Under the pieces are notes generated by a model that did no database searches, was not told the DNA's origin, and saw only the letters and a program-made list of their open reading frames with translations. The position numbers and the translations under genes were made by a program. 64,000 nt of DNA from Methanomicrobium antiquum. GTDB lineage: Archaea; Halobacteriota; Methanomicrobia; Methanomicrobiales; Methanomicrobiaceae. Shown piece after piece: positions 6,884 through 15,091 of the stretch; position 1 is the first letter of the stretch; the number at the start of each line of letters is the position of its first letter. The stretch covers positions 2,170,001 through 2,234,000 of the forward strand of contig NZ_CP091092.1 of the NCBI RefSeq assembly GCF_029633915.1, in the 5' to 3' direction.

Positions 6884-7765
6884 TCAGAAATCAAAAATAT
6901 AGCCCCATCCATCAAAGAAACCATCCCATGGATTTTGTAAGTATATCCATGATGCTGAAGCCTCATTTAATAAATCACTGTAAAGATGATCTCTGCCTGT
7001 ATTTTCAGAATCAGGCATAGGTTCATGACCTAGTCCTGTAAATATTTCATAATGACAGTCGCCATAGCACCAATCATCATTAATACTTGAAGAATGATGA
7101 CCATCAATCAAAACAAGGTGATAACGGTTTCCAAAATAGCTTCCATCTTCAACCTGATCACTTCCTATTGCGTCTTCTCCAACCGATTTAGTCCAGATCA
7201 TATTATTTAGATTAGAACCATGCAAACCCCATCTGCTCCAGCCAAGTGCATTTCCCCAGCCTTTTTGAGAAAGTATTGACTTTACTTCATCAACAGTTTT
7301 ATCAAAGAAGATTACATTTATTTGTCCTTCACTTGCGGATGTGCTTGTCTGTGCATTTATACATGGCCAGAGGTACATATCATTTGAACCAATGTGGATA
7401 ATTGATGTTGTTGTACTGACCTTTGTTAAATCACCAACAGAAGAACTATATTTGTGATCTATCATCTTTTTAGCCTGATCACCAAATTGGCTGTAAAGAA
7501 ACTTAATATATTCTGCATTTTCTTCTTCAAATTGCGCTTTTGTCATTGGTTTGTCATATTTCTTAGAGTCTATCTGAAAAATATCTGATTTAGTCAGAGG
7601 AAGATTAATATTTCCAATTTTAACAAATTCATCACATCCAGTTTTAGAATATAATGGACATTCCATAGTCTCATTCTCCGCACTAACCGCCGGAACAAAA
7701 ATCGCTCCGAGAAGTGCCATGACCATAAGCAGGCTCAAAGCCCGCATGCCTTTTTTCAGTTTCAT
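6884..7765 (-). CDS. Secreted protein with W-C-x-G-x-C-H-Y-E motif
   Basis: 293 residues. Same signal peptide and GAGGAG ribosome site as the protease gene. Mature region: a helical N-terminal ~90 residues, then MYLWPCINA, GWGNALGWSRWGL, YFGNRYHLVLIDG, DDWCYGDCHYEIF and a final TGRDHLYSDLL. The two Cys flanking Gly-Asp could form a disulfide, and His/Glu of CHYE could bind metal. The order RYHLVL...W.G..HYE...RDHLYSDLL recalls LssY C-terminal domains, a weak resemblance by eye. Paralogue of 8993-9850. Downstream is a 5-TM protein. Function unknown; extracellular. Confidence 0.72.
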   Translation of the reverse strand: MKLKKGMRALSLLMVMALLGAIFVPAVSAENETMECPLYSKTGCDEFVKIGNINLPLTKSDIFQIDSKKYDKPMTKAQFEEENAEYIKFLYSQFGDQAKKMIDHKYSSSVGDLTKVSTTTSIIHIGSNDMYLWPCINAQTSTSASEGQINVIFFDKTVDEVKSILSQKGWGNALGWSRWGLHGSNLNNMIWTKSVGEDAIGSDQVEDGSYFGNRYHLVLIDGHHSSSINDDWCYGDCHYEIFTGLGHEPMPDSENTGRDHLYSDLLNEASASWIYLQNPWDGFFDGWGYIFDF

Positions 7766-7946
7766 TGTTTCTCCTCACTTTGCTTTAAAACCGGCATGCA
7801 AACTTTAATCTGCAATAATGTAATTAAGTTAATTGCCAGTTGTATCAAATAGCAAACCAATCCTCCCCACATTATCAGAAGAATCAGATTCACTAAATTC
7901 CAGTTTCACTTCATGAAAAAAGACATTTTAACCCTGATAAACCGCT

Positions 7947-8498
7947 TCATAAAGAACCTGCTGTATTCAAGAGACTAATAAACGGACTGACGACTAGACA
8001 CAGCAGAGAAAGTGGAATGGATTTTGTCCTCAACAGACCTCCAATACCTGCAATACCAAGACCCAAAGATGGAAGTAGGTGAGACCTCACAGAATTAAAA
8101 TAGGCAGCAGTTATTTCATAAAATGATTGAACACTCATTTCTTCAGAAATTATAATTTGAATAAGCGGGATTAGCAAGGCAAAAATAATAAAAGGCACAA
8201 CAAATACAATTATAAGCGCCAAATATTTTTTTGGAACAAAATACCTCTTTTTTCCAAGGGAACATATAATATCGGATTTTTCACCACCTGTACCAATATA
8301 TACAATCAGAATTGGAACAATAAAAACCAGCAGATTAAGACCTGAGTCATAAATACCAATAATATTAATCAGCACTGATGCAAATGACATAAATAGGACT
8401 AATATTAATCCTGTAATCATAACGCGAAGAAATAAGCTCTTACTAATTTGACCAGAACTGATTCTAAATATCATCATATCGATTCCTTGATATTTCAT
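7947..8498 (-). CDS. Multi-spanning membrane protein of the secreted-protein operon
   Basis: 183 residues with about five membrane helices. The N-terminus carries a soluble stretch (IFRISSGQISKS) before the first helix. The later part LGLGIAGIGGLLRTKSIPLS aligns with the GxGLSxIGxGS loop of the other 5-TM proteins in the island, so it is probably a diverged third member. Its start overlaps the stop of 8495-8977 (ATGA), giving tight coupling. Last gene of the operon that begins with the secreted protein at 9850. No known function. Confidence 0.65.
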   Translation of the reverse strand: MKYQGIDMMIFRISSGQISKSLFLRVMITGLILVLFMSFASVLINIIGIYDSGLNLLVFIVPILIVYIGTGGEKSDIICSLGKKRYFVPKKYLALIIVFVVPFIIFALLIPLIQIIISEEMSVQSFYEITAAYFNSVRSHLLPSLGLGIAGIGGLLRTKSIPLSLLCLVVSPFISLLNTAGSL

Positions 8499-8977
8499 TT
8501 GATTGAGTTAGTATCACTTAGAATATTACTGATTTTATCAACTAAATTTAATGGAAGAATTATCATTCCAATACCAATCGCTATTAGTACAATTGTTAAT
8601 AATTTATTCTCTTTATAAAAACTCGATCCCATTCCTATAAAACTTAATCCAATTCCTTTTAATAAGATATATACAGTAAATAATTGAATAATCCCGCCAT
8701 AGATGATCAACATAATTGTTGCATCAATTATTTTATATATTAATAATCCAAGAATAGGAAGCACAAAGGCTACTGTGTGAATGGTATCTTTATTGCATAT
8801 TATAGTAACCATTACAGGAGAAATTATTCCAAAAATTAATGTAATACTAATAATAAGCATAGATGAAGGAATAAACGAAAAAAAGCTGCATATAACAATT
8901 ATGAATCTTGGTATTAAAAGAAGTAAAACCAAAGAAAAAATAAAAATATAATTTTGTTTATTTAATTTTGCAATCAT
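8495..8977 (-). CDS. 5-TM membrane protein, partner of the secreted protein at 8993
   Basis: 160 residues, about five hydrophobic helices, the loop LLKGIGLSFIGMGSSFYKEN between helices four and five, and a short polar tail. Homologous to 6296-6844. It starts 15 bp after the secreted-protein stop and overlaps the next membrane-protein gene by 4 bp. The repeated secreted protein plus 5-TM order in two independent operons argues for a functional pair, such as a toxin with its protector, or a surface protein with its anchor. Unproven. Confidence 0.7.
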   Translation of the reverse strand: MIAKLNKQNYIFIFSLVLLLLIPRFIIVICSFFSFIPSSMLIISITLIFGIISPVMVTIICNKDTIHTVAFVLPILGLLIYKIIDATIMLIIYGGIIQLFTVYILLKGIGLSFIGMGSSFYKENKLLTIVLIAIGIGMIILPLNLVDKISNILSDTNSIK

Positions 8978-8992
8978 ATTATCTCTTCTGGA

Positions 8993-9850
8993 TTACTCCA
9001 TCTTGAATAAATAACCAATACCCGAAGCTCCAGTTGAAGGATAAGCATTGTTAAGATTAACATTATATTTGCTCTCTAAAGGTAAATTGTTACTTAAAAT
9101 AGAGCTATATAAATGATTTCTAGCTGTATCACAACTGTTTGAATACAAATAATGGTTCAAATCATCAGTGTCCCAATACTCATAATGACAGTTGCCAAAA
9201 CACCATGCACCTTCATTAGAATCAGTATAACCCTCAAATAAAACAAGATGATACCTTGAACCAAAGTAATCTCCATCTTGCAATTGTGCATATCCGTGTG
9301 CATCCGAACCTGCACTCTGCACCCATGACATTGTATTTTGGTCAGAACCCCTTATACTATACTCTGTCCAACCATATGCACGCTCCCAATCTCCGGTGTT
9401 TTTTAGTTCAGTCGCGATTTCTGATCTCTCACGATTATAAAAAATTACATTATTAGGTCCTTTTATATCATTTGTATTGGTTCCACCACTAATCCATTTC
9501 CAAATATAAACATTATCATTGTCTATTTGGACCATTTCTGTAGATTTTTGGCTTTTGACAGCATCAACCGAATTGATTCTGTTATACTCTTGCTCTATTA
9601 CTTTTTTGGCACTTGCTTCTCCTAGATTTTTAACCAAAAATTTATAATGAGCTTCATTCTCCTTATAAAATTCATCAATGTTATTGTTTGCATTAAAGGA
9701 ATCTTTTACAGAGTTCAAATTAAGCACAACTTCTTTTATATCTAAACTTTTTTCATTCTCTAACGCACTAACCGCCGGAACAAACATCGCTCCTAATAGT
9801 GCCATTACCAATAGCAGGCTTAAAGCCCGCATACCGTTTTTCAGTTTCAT
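8993..9850 (-). CDS. Secreted protein with W-C-x-G-x-C-H-Y-E motif, second copy
   Basis: 285 residues from the ATG at 9850, chosen over an in-frame upstream codon because GAGGT lies just before it and the signal peptide then starts as in its paralogues. Mature part shares with 6884-7765 the landmarks VYIWKWI, YFGSRYHLVLFEG, GAWCFGNCHYEYW and TARNHLYSSIL, but overall identity is modest. An extra Cys lies in SNSCDTARNH. First gene of an operon with two membrane proteins. Its upstream DNA is a near duplicate of the protease upstream region. Extracellular, function unknown. Confidence 0.72.
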   Translation of the reverse strand: MKLKNGMRALSLLLVMALLGAMFVPAVSALENEKSLDIKEVVLNLNSVKDSFNANNNIDEFYKENEAHYKFLVKNLGEASAKKVIEQEYNRINSVDAVKSQKSTEMVQIDNDNVYIWKWISGGTNTNDIKGPNNVIFYNRERSEIATELKNTGDWERAYGWTEYSIRGSDQNTMSWVQSAGSDAHGYAQLQDGDYFGSRYHLVLFEGYTDSNEGAWCFGNCHYEYWDTDDLNHYLYSNSCDTARNHLYSSILSNNLPLESKYNVNLNNAYPSTGASGIGYLFKME

Positions 9851-9956
9851 ATTTTTTACCTCGTTTAATTTCAAAAACCGGCATGCAAACCTTAATCTAC
9901 GATAATGCGTCTAAGATAAAATGCCAGTTGTATCGCCGGTGAATGATTCAAAAGGA

Positions 9957-10106
9957 AAAGAAGGGTAATAGACTTGTCAAATCAGTCCCTTCTTTCTCCT
10001 GAAATTTCACTGGATTCTCTTTTGGGACAAAACTCCCCTGAGCTGTCCATATTGATGTTTTTGTAATGAGAATATAAACTAATTCTGTGTCAAAACTCGT
10101 CACGTT
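9957..10106 (-). promoter_or_regulatory. Leader hairpin, TATA box and TGACGAGTTTTG box, second copy
   Basis: AAAGAAGGG (9957-9965) / CCCTTCTTT (9987-9995) hairpin, TATA on the minus strand at 10071-10078 and CAAAACTCGTCACGTT at 10091-10106. Near-identical in sequence and spacing to 5527-5676. Expected to drive the operon 9850 to 7947 leftward, again with a leader of about 200 bases. The whole 9851-10411 gap is a duplicate of 5424-5978. Confidence 0.5.
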
Positions 10107-10249
10107 ATCAGAAGATCGAACTTTCTTAATTTATGGGTTAATTTAAAAAAATGAAATTAAGGATTATATCTTTGGTTTTATTGAATTTCTGGTGCTTTTT
10201 AGTAATATTTATAATCTGTAAAGAATCCGGGGAGAATGACTGTGATACC

Positions 10250-10315
10250 ATGATCCCCGGATTCTGCGGTATTTTCTCAAACAACCGCCTTCTTATGTTT
10301 AATGTCTGGTTATAA
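10250..10315 (+). CDS. Conserved 21-residue small protein or leader peptide, copy 2
   Basis: ATG 10250, TAA 10313-10315. Encodes the same peptide as 5817-5882, with a TCA instead of TCG serine codon. The same ribosome site CTGTGATACC and the same flanking 12 bp inverted repeat are kept. The neighbouring non-coding DNA between the two copies has more differences, for example around 10140-10190, which is mild support for coding constraint. Confidence 0.45.
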   Translation: MIPGFCGIFSNNRLLMFNVWL

Positions 10316-10328
10316 ATTTTTTCTATGT

Positions 10329-10374
10329 CAAAACTCGTCAGGTAAAAAACGTGACGAGTTTTGTCATAGAAAAA
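10329..10374 (+). promoter_or_regulatory. Palindromic box before the split secreted gene, TATA altered
   Basis: CAAAACTCGTCA (10329-10340) and TGACGAGTTTTG (10352-10363) as in copy 1. The following TATA is CATAGAAAAAG rather than CATATAAAAAG, which probably weakens it. The decay fits with the gene downstream being broken by an IS. Confidence 0.45.
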
Positions 10375-10411
10375 GTATTAATGATTAATCTGAATGCTTA
10401 TCTGTGATACC

Positions 10412-10437
10412 ATGAAGTATTACTGGCTAGTATTATT
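10412..10437 (+). pseudogene. 5' fragment of small secreted protein gene cut by IS5-family element
   Basis: ATG 10412 followed by codons for KYYWLVLL, then the IS begins at 10438. Compared with the unbroken DNA at 5979-6010, the gene resumes at 11578 after the IS, with TATT duplicated. Reading into the IS gives a stop after about eleven more codons. Confidence 0.75.
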
Positions 10438-11577
10438 GAGGATAACTAAAATCCCTACATTTTCCCAATAATGTTTGTAAATGGATGGAATGATCTACAA
10501 AATACAAAATTCAATCTAAAATTTTCTCAATCTGGTCATTTTTTGTAATATTTTTCTATAGCTACAGCTAGAGGCTCATCATTGTTGCAATCCTTTTAGT
10601 CGATACAAATTGTAAGCCAAACACGAAAATAAATTCTTGACATGTACCCTTTTGGCCGTTGTTTGCAAAACATGACCTCCATGGAAAGTACGCTTAATCA
10701 CTGCATAAGGTAATTCAACCAAAGACCTAGTTCGGGATATTGCCCTGTTTCTCCGATTGTCTTTCTCTTTCAATGGGTTGTTTCTTGTTGCCCTTTTCAT
10801 AGTTTTATCCATTGAAGCCTTTGGCTTAACCCCAAAATATCCCTTATCGCGGTACACTGTCTCACCCTTTTTTGAAAGATCGATTTTACTATCATGAACA
10901 TTAGCAGGAGTTGTAGTAAATCGACGAATCATTAGATATTCCTTATCAATCAGAGTGTGAATTTTATAGCCAAAATATGATTTATTTCCCTTTTTACTCC
11001 ATTTTCCATCTTTTGACCTTCTTGTTTGGGCTTCCTCTCCTCGTGGTTTATCTTTCTTGGCATGACCTGGATCTGACGTAATAAATGAAGCATCCTGGAT
11101 AACTCCGCGAGTAATTGATATTCCCTTTTCTTCAATCTGTCTCTGTAATTCGTTCCAGATTTTATCTGAGATCTCAGCTGTTACTAATCTCTCTCTAAAA
11201 AACCAAATTGTCGAGTGATCTGGAATTTTTAATGGGTAGTTCAGAAAGTTTCGAAAAGAGATTCTATCGTTGGCTTGTCTTTCCAATTCGGGATCTGAAA
11301 GGCTATACCATTGTTGCAAAAGAAGCAATTTGAGCATCAATATTTCGTCGTAGTTGGGCCTTCCACCAAGTCCTGTTTTGTTCAGGAATAAAGGGTACAG
11401 GATTGGTCTAAAACATTCCCAGTCAATTATTTTTTCAACTTCACCTAACTTATCTCCTTTTGAGACAATCCGCGCATATTCATCTTTAAAAGCAAAATTA
11501 GCAAAGTTACTCATAATAATTCAGAGATCGGCGACTATAAAGTACTATCGGTAAGTGGGGGGTTTTTCGAAATTCTC
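10438..11577 (-). mobile_element. IS5-family insertion sequence, 1140 bp
   Basis: Boundaries come from comparison with the uninterrupted paralogue at 5979. Left flank ends at 10437 and right flank resumes at 11578, with a 4 bp direct repeat TATT (10434-10437, 11578-11581). Ends are imperfect inverted repeats, GAGGATAACTAAAATCCC on the left and GAGAATTTCGAAAAACCCC on the right (reverse complement). It holds one leftward transposase gene and looks intact. The insertion point is eight residues into the signal peptide of a secreted protein. Confidence 0.85.
10579..11514 (-). CDS. IS5-family transposase
   Basis: 311 residues, full length for the family. The N-terminal DUF772-like region (GGRPNYDEILMLKLLLLQQW ... 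PELERQANDRISFRNFLNY ... IPDHSTIWFFRERL) is diagnostic of the IS5 group. Catalytic DDE: Asp in QDASFITSD, Asp in VYRDKGYFG (YRDKGY motif) and the Glu in the LVELPYAVIKRTFH block. A basic KPRGEEAQTRRSKDGKWSKK stretch precedes GNKSYFGYKIHTLID. Uninterrupted, so probably active. Confidence 0.92.
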   Translation of the reverse strand: MSNFANFAFKDEYARIVSKGDKLGEVEKIIDWECFRPILYPLFLNKTGLGGRPNYDEILMLKLLLLQQWYSLSDPELERQANDRISFRNFLNYPLKIPDHSTIWFFRERLVTAEISDKIWNELQRQIEEKGISITRGVIQDASFITSDPGHAKKDKPRGEEAQTRRSKDGKWSKKGNKSYFGYKIHTLIDKEYLMIRRFTTTPANVHDSKIDLSKKGETVYRDKGYFGVKPKASMDKTMKRATRNNPLKEKDNRRNRAISRTRSLVELPYAVIKRTFHGGHVLQTTAKRVHVKNLFSCLAYNLYRLKGLQQ

Positions 11578-12005
11578 TATTATTTATTATCGGGGCGGCA
11601 CTGACCGTTCCGGCAGTTTCTGCTAAGATAATTGAAGAAAAAGATGGGTATATCATAACATCTGTGGATAATGCCTTTAATTTGCCTGATATTTTTAGAT
11701 CCGGTTCATCATCAGTCTCACAGGGTCAGACAAAATGGTACTCAACGTCAGTTCCTACCGGGAAAACTGCTTTTTATGCAGATTTGAACTGGGGCGATTC
11801 ATCAGATTCACTTGCTCTTACTGTTGTGGCTCCTGACAGAACATTTGGTCCGTATTATGATTCGGCAGACGGGCGAACAGACGGCCGGATTGATATAAAG
11901 ATTTCAAAATCCGGCGGGATTTCTTCCGGCACGTGGCGGTCAAAGGTATATGGATACAGTGTAAATGGTGGTCAGAGTTACACATATTCAGCATCTGCGA
12001 GATAG
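11578..12005 (+). pseudogene. 3' part of the IS-split small secreted protein (PPC-like domain)
   Basis: Continues the frame started at 10412: signal peptide end (FIIGAALTVPAVSA), KIIEEKDGYI, then a beta-rich domain with GQTKWYSTSV, ADLNWGDSSDSLALTVVAPD and TFGPYYDSADGRTDGRIDIKI, ending SYTYSASAR. This looks like a PPC-type pre-peptidase domain (LxWxxxxxxLxLxVxxP pattern) and resembles the C-terminal half of 26634-27197. An internal GTG at 11664 could start a signal-less product, but secretion would be lost. The regulator gene follows 24 bp later. Confidence 0.7.
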
Positions 12006-12029
12006 ATCATAACCCTTTTTTTATAGAAC

Positions 12030-12833
12030 ATGATATATTTACAAATGAAAAGAATGATCAAATGCTCTTTGTTACTGGTCATTTTTGTTATATGTTCTTG
12101 TATTTATTGTTCAGCGGCTGCTCCATTTATTGATGATTACGTTGTTGAGCCTGTCACGCCTGATATGGATACCGGCACGCCTCTTGAAACTGTTCAGGTC
12201 GATTTCTGGGATCTTCCTCCGGGAATTATCCTGCTTGCATTTGCCCTTTCTTTATCGTCATTTCTTGGTCTCCCTCTTGAATTGATTTTATCTATTAAAC
12301 TTTGTCTTTATTTTGGATATCACAAACTATCAAAAAGCGAAGTTTTCTCTAATGATGCACGAGACCGGATTCATGACTGTATCAGGGAAAATCCCGGGAT
12401 TATTTTTTGTGATCTTGTCAGGATGACCGGAATAAACCGTGGATGTATCAGTTATCATCTCTTAATCCTAAAGCAGATGCATAAAATTACTGCTTTGGAA
12501 TCTTTTGGCAATCCGGGATACTTTGAAAATTCGGGAATGTATACTGAGGCTGAAAAAATTTTATTGAAGTATATCCGAAATGATAAACACTACAGGATTT
12601 TCAGGTTACTTATGAAAGAGCCAAATCTGAATCGAAATTCTCTTGGAAAACATCTTGGTATATCTCCATCAACAGTCAGCTGGCACATTAAAAGGCTATG
12701 TGATGAAAATTTAATTTTAAATAAAAAAACAGGTAGAACTGTTTTTTATGAGATAAACCCGGAAATCTACCAGTACCTGGAAAAATATATTGTACTAAAT
12801 GAGGATACAAAATCATCACTGACATCTGAGTAA
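12030..12833 (+). CDS. Membrane-tethered double winged-helix regulator
   Basis: 267 residues. N-terminal signal or first helix (KCSLLLVIFVICSCIYC), a ~45-residue outside segment, a second helix (GIILLAFALSLSSFLGLPLE), then cytoplasmic DNA-binding part with two winged helices: IHDCIRENPGIIFCDLVRMTGINRGCISYHL and IFRLLMKEPNLNRNSLGKHLGISPSTVSWHIKRL. Paralogue of 27172-27903. An ATG at 12045 is an alternative start. Preceded by the split secreted-protein gene, so the IS may have cut its normal transcription. Likely senses something at the cell surface and binds DNA directly. Confidence 0.78.
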   Translation: MIYLQMKRMIKCSLLLVIFVICSCIYCSAAAPFIDDYVVEPVTPDMDTGTPLETVQVDFWDLPPGIILLAFALSLSSFLGLPLELILSIKLCLYFGYHKLSKSEVFSNDARDRIHDCIRENPGIIFCDLVRMTGINRGCISYHLLILKQMHKITALESFGNPGYFENSGMYTEAEKILLKYIRNDKHYRIFRLLMKEPNLNRNSLGKHLGISPSTVSWHIKRLCDENLILNKKTGRTVFYEINPEIYQYLEKYIVLNEDTKSSLTSE

Positions 12834-12905
12834 ATTTCCGGGTTTTGATCTTTTCTCTCACTATTGCCCCAGAACTGTTTCAAAATTAATTAAATAATTG
12901 TTGAA

Positions 12906-13112
12906 TTATTCCGAAACTTTCTCCAGAATATGCTCAATATTGTCGATCTTTTTTTCCATCCTCTCAATAGTCTGCCTGAGCAGTGATATCTCAGTTTTAA
13001 TATCCGGAATTTCGTTATTCCTGTCTGATGCAGATTTGAGCTGTTTATCCAGCCATTCCTTAAAATCACGGGTGTCTCCCTCCGTAAATATTCCTGTAAG
13101 TTTTGTGTTCAT
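12906..13112 (-). CDS. Small coiled-coil protein
   Basis: 68 residues, soluble. N-terminal half charged (KEWLDKQLKSASDRN); C-terminal half is a heptad-like coiled coil, IERMEKKIDNIEHILEKVSE. Its last 15 residues closely match the C-terminus of the neighbouring 133-residue membrane protein (KKVNNISDLLEKVSE), so the two may pair through that helix. Third gene after the ArsR-like regulator (51 bp gap). No known family. Confidence 0.55.
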   Translation of the reverse strand: MNTKLTGIFTEGDTRDFKEWLDKQLKSASDRNNEIPDIKTEISLLRQTIERMEKKIDNIEHILEKVSE

Positions 13113-13163
13113 CTATTTTCCTCTGTTTTTTTTAATGTAGCAGGATGGTAGCAGGATGTAATG

Positions 13164-13565
13164 TCATTCAGACACCTTCTCCAGAAGGTCAGAAATGTTA
13201 TTTACTTTTTTCTCAATCTCTTCCATCCTGCTGCTCATAACTGCCAGCCCTGCATTGGTATTTTCAACGGTGCTCCTGCTTTCTGCCAGTAAATCCATTT
13301 TTGACAGCATTGCGTCCATGTATTTCTCAATCCATGCCTTTACATGTGCTCCAATTATGCAAAGAACAATAACTATCAGGATAATTGGGAATAATTGCAC
13401 TAATATCGATAAAGAGGAAAACAGTATCATTCCCAAACCATTGATTGATAATCCTAGTATAGATGCAACAATTGCTATTGCCGGTATCACAACCAATACG
13501 AATACTGTAAGCAGAATAACGGTCTTTGTAATCCAGTGAAATTCCCTTACGGTTTTAAAATCCAT
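13164..13565 (-). CDS. Two-TM membrane protein with C-terminal coiled coil
   Basis: 133 residues. Two long hydrophobic helices (residues ~15-40 and ~45-72), then a cytoplasmic amphipathic region with coiled-coil pattern ending RMEEIEKKVNNISDLLEKVSE. Starts 2 bp after the stop of the ArsR-like gene, so it is in the same operon. The shared tail with the 68-residue protein suggests hetero-oligomers at the membrane. Could relay a membrane signal to the regulator; not demonstrated. Confidence 0.6.
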   Translation of the reverse strand: MDFKTVREFHWITKTVILLTVFVLVVIPAIAIVASILGLSINGLGMILFSSLSILVQLFPIILIVIVLCIIGAHVKAWIEKYMDAMLSKMDLLAESRSTVENTNAGLAVMSSRMEEIEKKVNNISDLLEKVSE

Positions 13566-13567
13566 TT

Positions 13568-13870
13568 TTAATCATCTCCAAGTTTTGAAATAAGTTCGAG
13601 ATTTAAAACAAATTCAAAAGGCACGGCCTTGTAATATCGTTTAAGATATGGTGGCTCTTCTCCTACACGATTGGTTCCTGTTACAAGCCCTGCCTTTTCG
13701 AACTGTTTTAGGTAAATGTTTACAAGCGGCCGGGAGATTCCGACCTCTTCTGAGATCTCCCGTGCAAATTTTTCTTCGTGCGTTATCGCTTTGAGTATGT
13801 TGAGCCGCTGTTCATTTCCAAGAAAATTGAGTAGTTTTGCAAGTTCTGTTACTGTGGCGGGTTTCAGCAT
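13568..13870 (-). CDS. ArsR-type winged-helix regulator
   Basis: 100 residues: a single winged helix, LAKLLNFLGNEQRLNILKAI ... FAREISEEVGISRPLVNIYLKQFEKAGLV, followed by a wing (EEPPYLKRYYKAVPFEF). This size and order fit archaeal ArsR-like one-domain repressors. No metal-binding CxC motif is present, so metal sensing is unlikely. First gene of an operon with a membrane protein and a coiled-coil protein. The ATG is close to an AT-rich upstream region with TTTATATATTT (13879-13890 on the plus strand), a likely TATA box. Confidence 0.75.
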   Translation of the reverse strand: MLKPATVTELAKLLNFLGNEQRLNILKAITHEEKFAREISEEVGISRPLVNIYLKQFEKAGLVTGTNRVGEEPPYLKRYYKAVPFEFVLNLELISKLGDD

Positions 13871-14112
13871 GCTTATGTGTTTATATATTTTTACACATGA
13901 TAAACTTTTTTATCAATTTATGATATTGAAATATAACTTTTACAGTGATCTCTAACCTTAAAATCAATGTAAATAAAGATTGTACTTTTTTTAAGTGAAA
14001 ATACAACTAAAAATAACTGCTCTATATACGTTTTTTAGATTCATAGTAGTAAAGCATGAAAAATTTCATACCCGGAGAAAAAAATCAGATTTGATTTATA
14101 AGGGCAGACAAT

Positions 14113-14901
14113 TCACGGCTCCATTCTGTGTTTACCGACAATATCCTTAAAAATCTCCTCTTCATCGCGTGTATCACAAAAGCGGCTGAAATATCTGTTA
14201 ATATTTTTAATATCCCTTACAAGGAACTTAACTGCACCCGGATGTTCGGGTGTTACTGCCTGGCCCATATCTATTATAATGTGTTCTTCTCCATCGTAGA
14301 GGATATTGAATTCGGAAAGATCTGCATGAACAAGGTTTGCCTTGTTAAAAAGAGTATTTATGTCTGCTAAAATTGCGTGATAAAGCCTTTTTCCCTCTTC
14401 ATTATCTATTTTTACCTGTCTTAGTTGCGGGTATGCTTTTTCGTCTTCGCCGCAAAACTCCATAAGAAGTATATTTCTGTCAAAAAATAGTGCCTCAGGA
14501 CACCTTATTCCTGCATCTCGGGCACGAATCAGGTTTGAGTACTCCTTTTTTGTCCAGGCAAAAATCACCTCTTTTTTGGATTTTCTGACAGACGAAAACC
14601 TGGGGTCACCTGCCATATATTCACCCATTGTATTGAAATTTGCAGACTGAATCCTGTATATTTTTATTACTATTGATTTTCCTTCGGCATCCTCGGCATA
14701 AAAGACATTAGCTTCCTTTCCAGTCGAAATCGAACCGCCTATTACTGAAATTTTTCCTTTGTGGACAAGTTTGTAAAGTGCAAGAAGGGTCTGGTCATCA
14801 AAGACGTTTTCCAGGACCTTCATCTGGTCCGCATCCTTTATCCGCACGCCTTTTTTCTCGACCTCGCGGTCAAATTTCTCAATCAGATCAAAATCTCTCA
14901 A
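14113..14901 (-). CDS. rio1: RIO1-type serine protein kinase
   Basis: 262 residues, right for archaeal Rio1. Nucleotide loop GGSISTGKEANVFYA, ATP-binding Lys in IVIKIYRIQSANF, catalytic loop LVHADLSEFNIL with the Asp base, and metal loop IIIDMGQAV. In archaea and eukaryotes Rio1 acts on the small ribosomal subunit during late maturation. Single gene, with an AT-rich promoter region on its right. No unusual feature. Confidence 0.93.
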   Translation of the reverse strand: MRDFDLIEKFDREVEKKGVRIKDADQMKVLENVFDDQTLLALYKLVHKGKISVIGGSISTGKEANVFYAEDAEGKSIVIKIYRIQSANFNTMGEYMAGDPRFSSVRKSKKEVIFAWTKKEYSNLIRARDAGIRCPEALFFDRNILLMEFCGEDEKAYPQLRQVKIDNEEGKRLYHAILADINTLFNKANLVHADLSEFNILYDGEEHIIIDMGQAVTPEHPGAVKFLVRDIKNINRYFSRFCDTRDEEEIFKDIVGKHRMEP

Positions 14902-15091
14902 TTATTCACCATATTTTGCAGTTATTCTATCCAGAAAAATAGCTCTTCTCTTAGATAATCCTAACTCATAAAAGAAGAAAAAGTCAGCCTGAGTAATTAT
15001 AAGAGTTTCTAATCTCATGAATACTTTAAAAAGGCTGTAAATGCCGGAATAATTTTTTTATAATAAATATCAGAAAAAATTATGAAAAATT

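Noticed and set aside
12906-13112. Plus-strand Ser/Leu-rich ORF over 12898-13140
   Set aside because: Antisense shadow of the small coiled-coil gene; no ribosome site.
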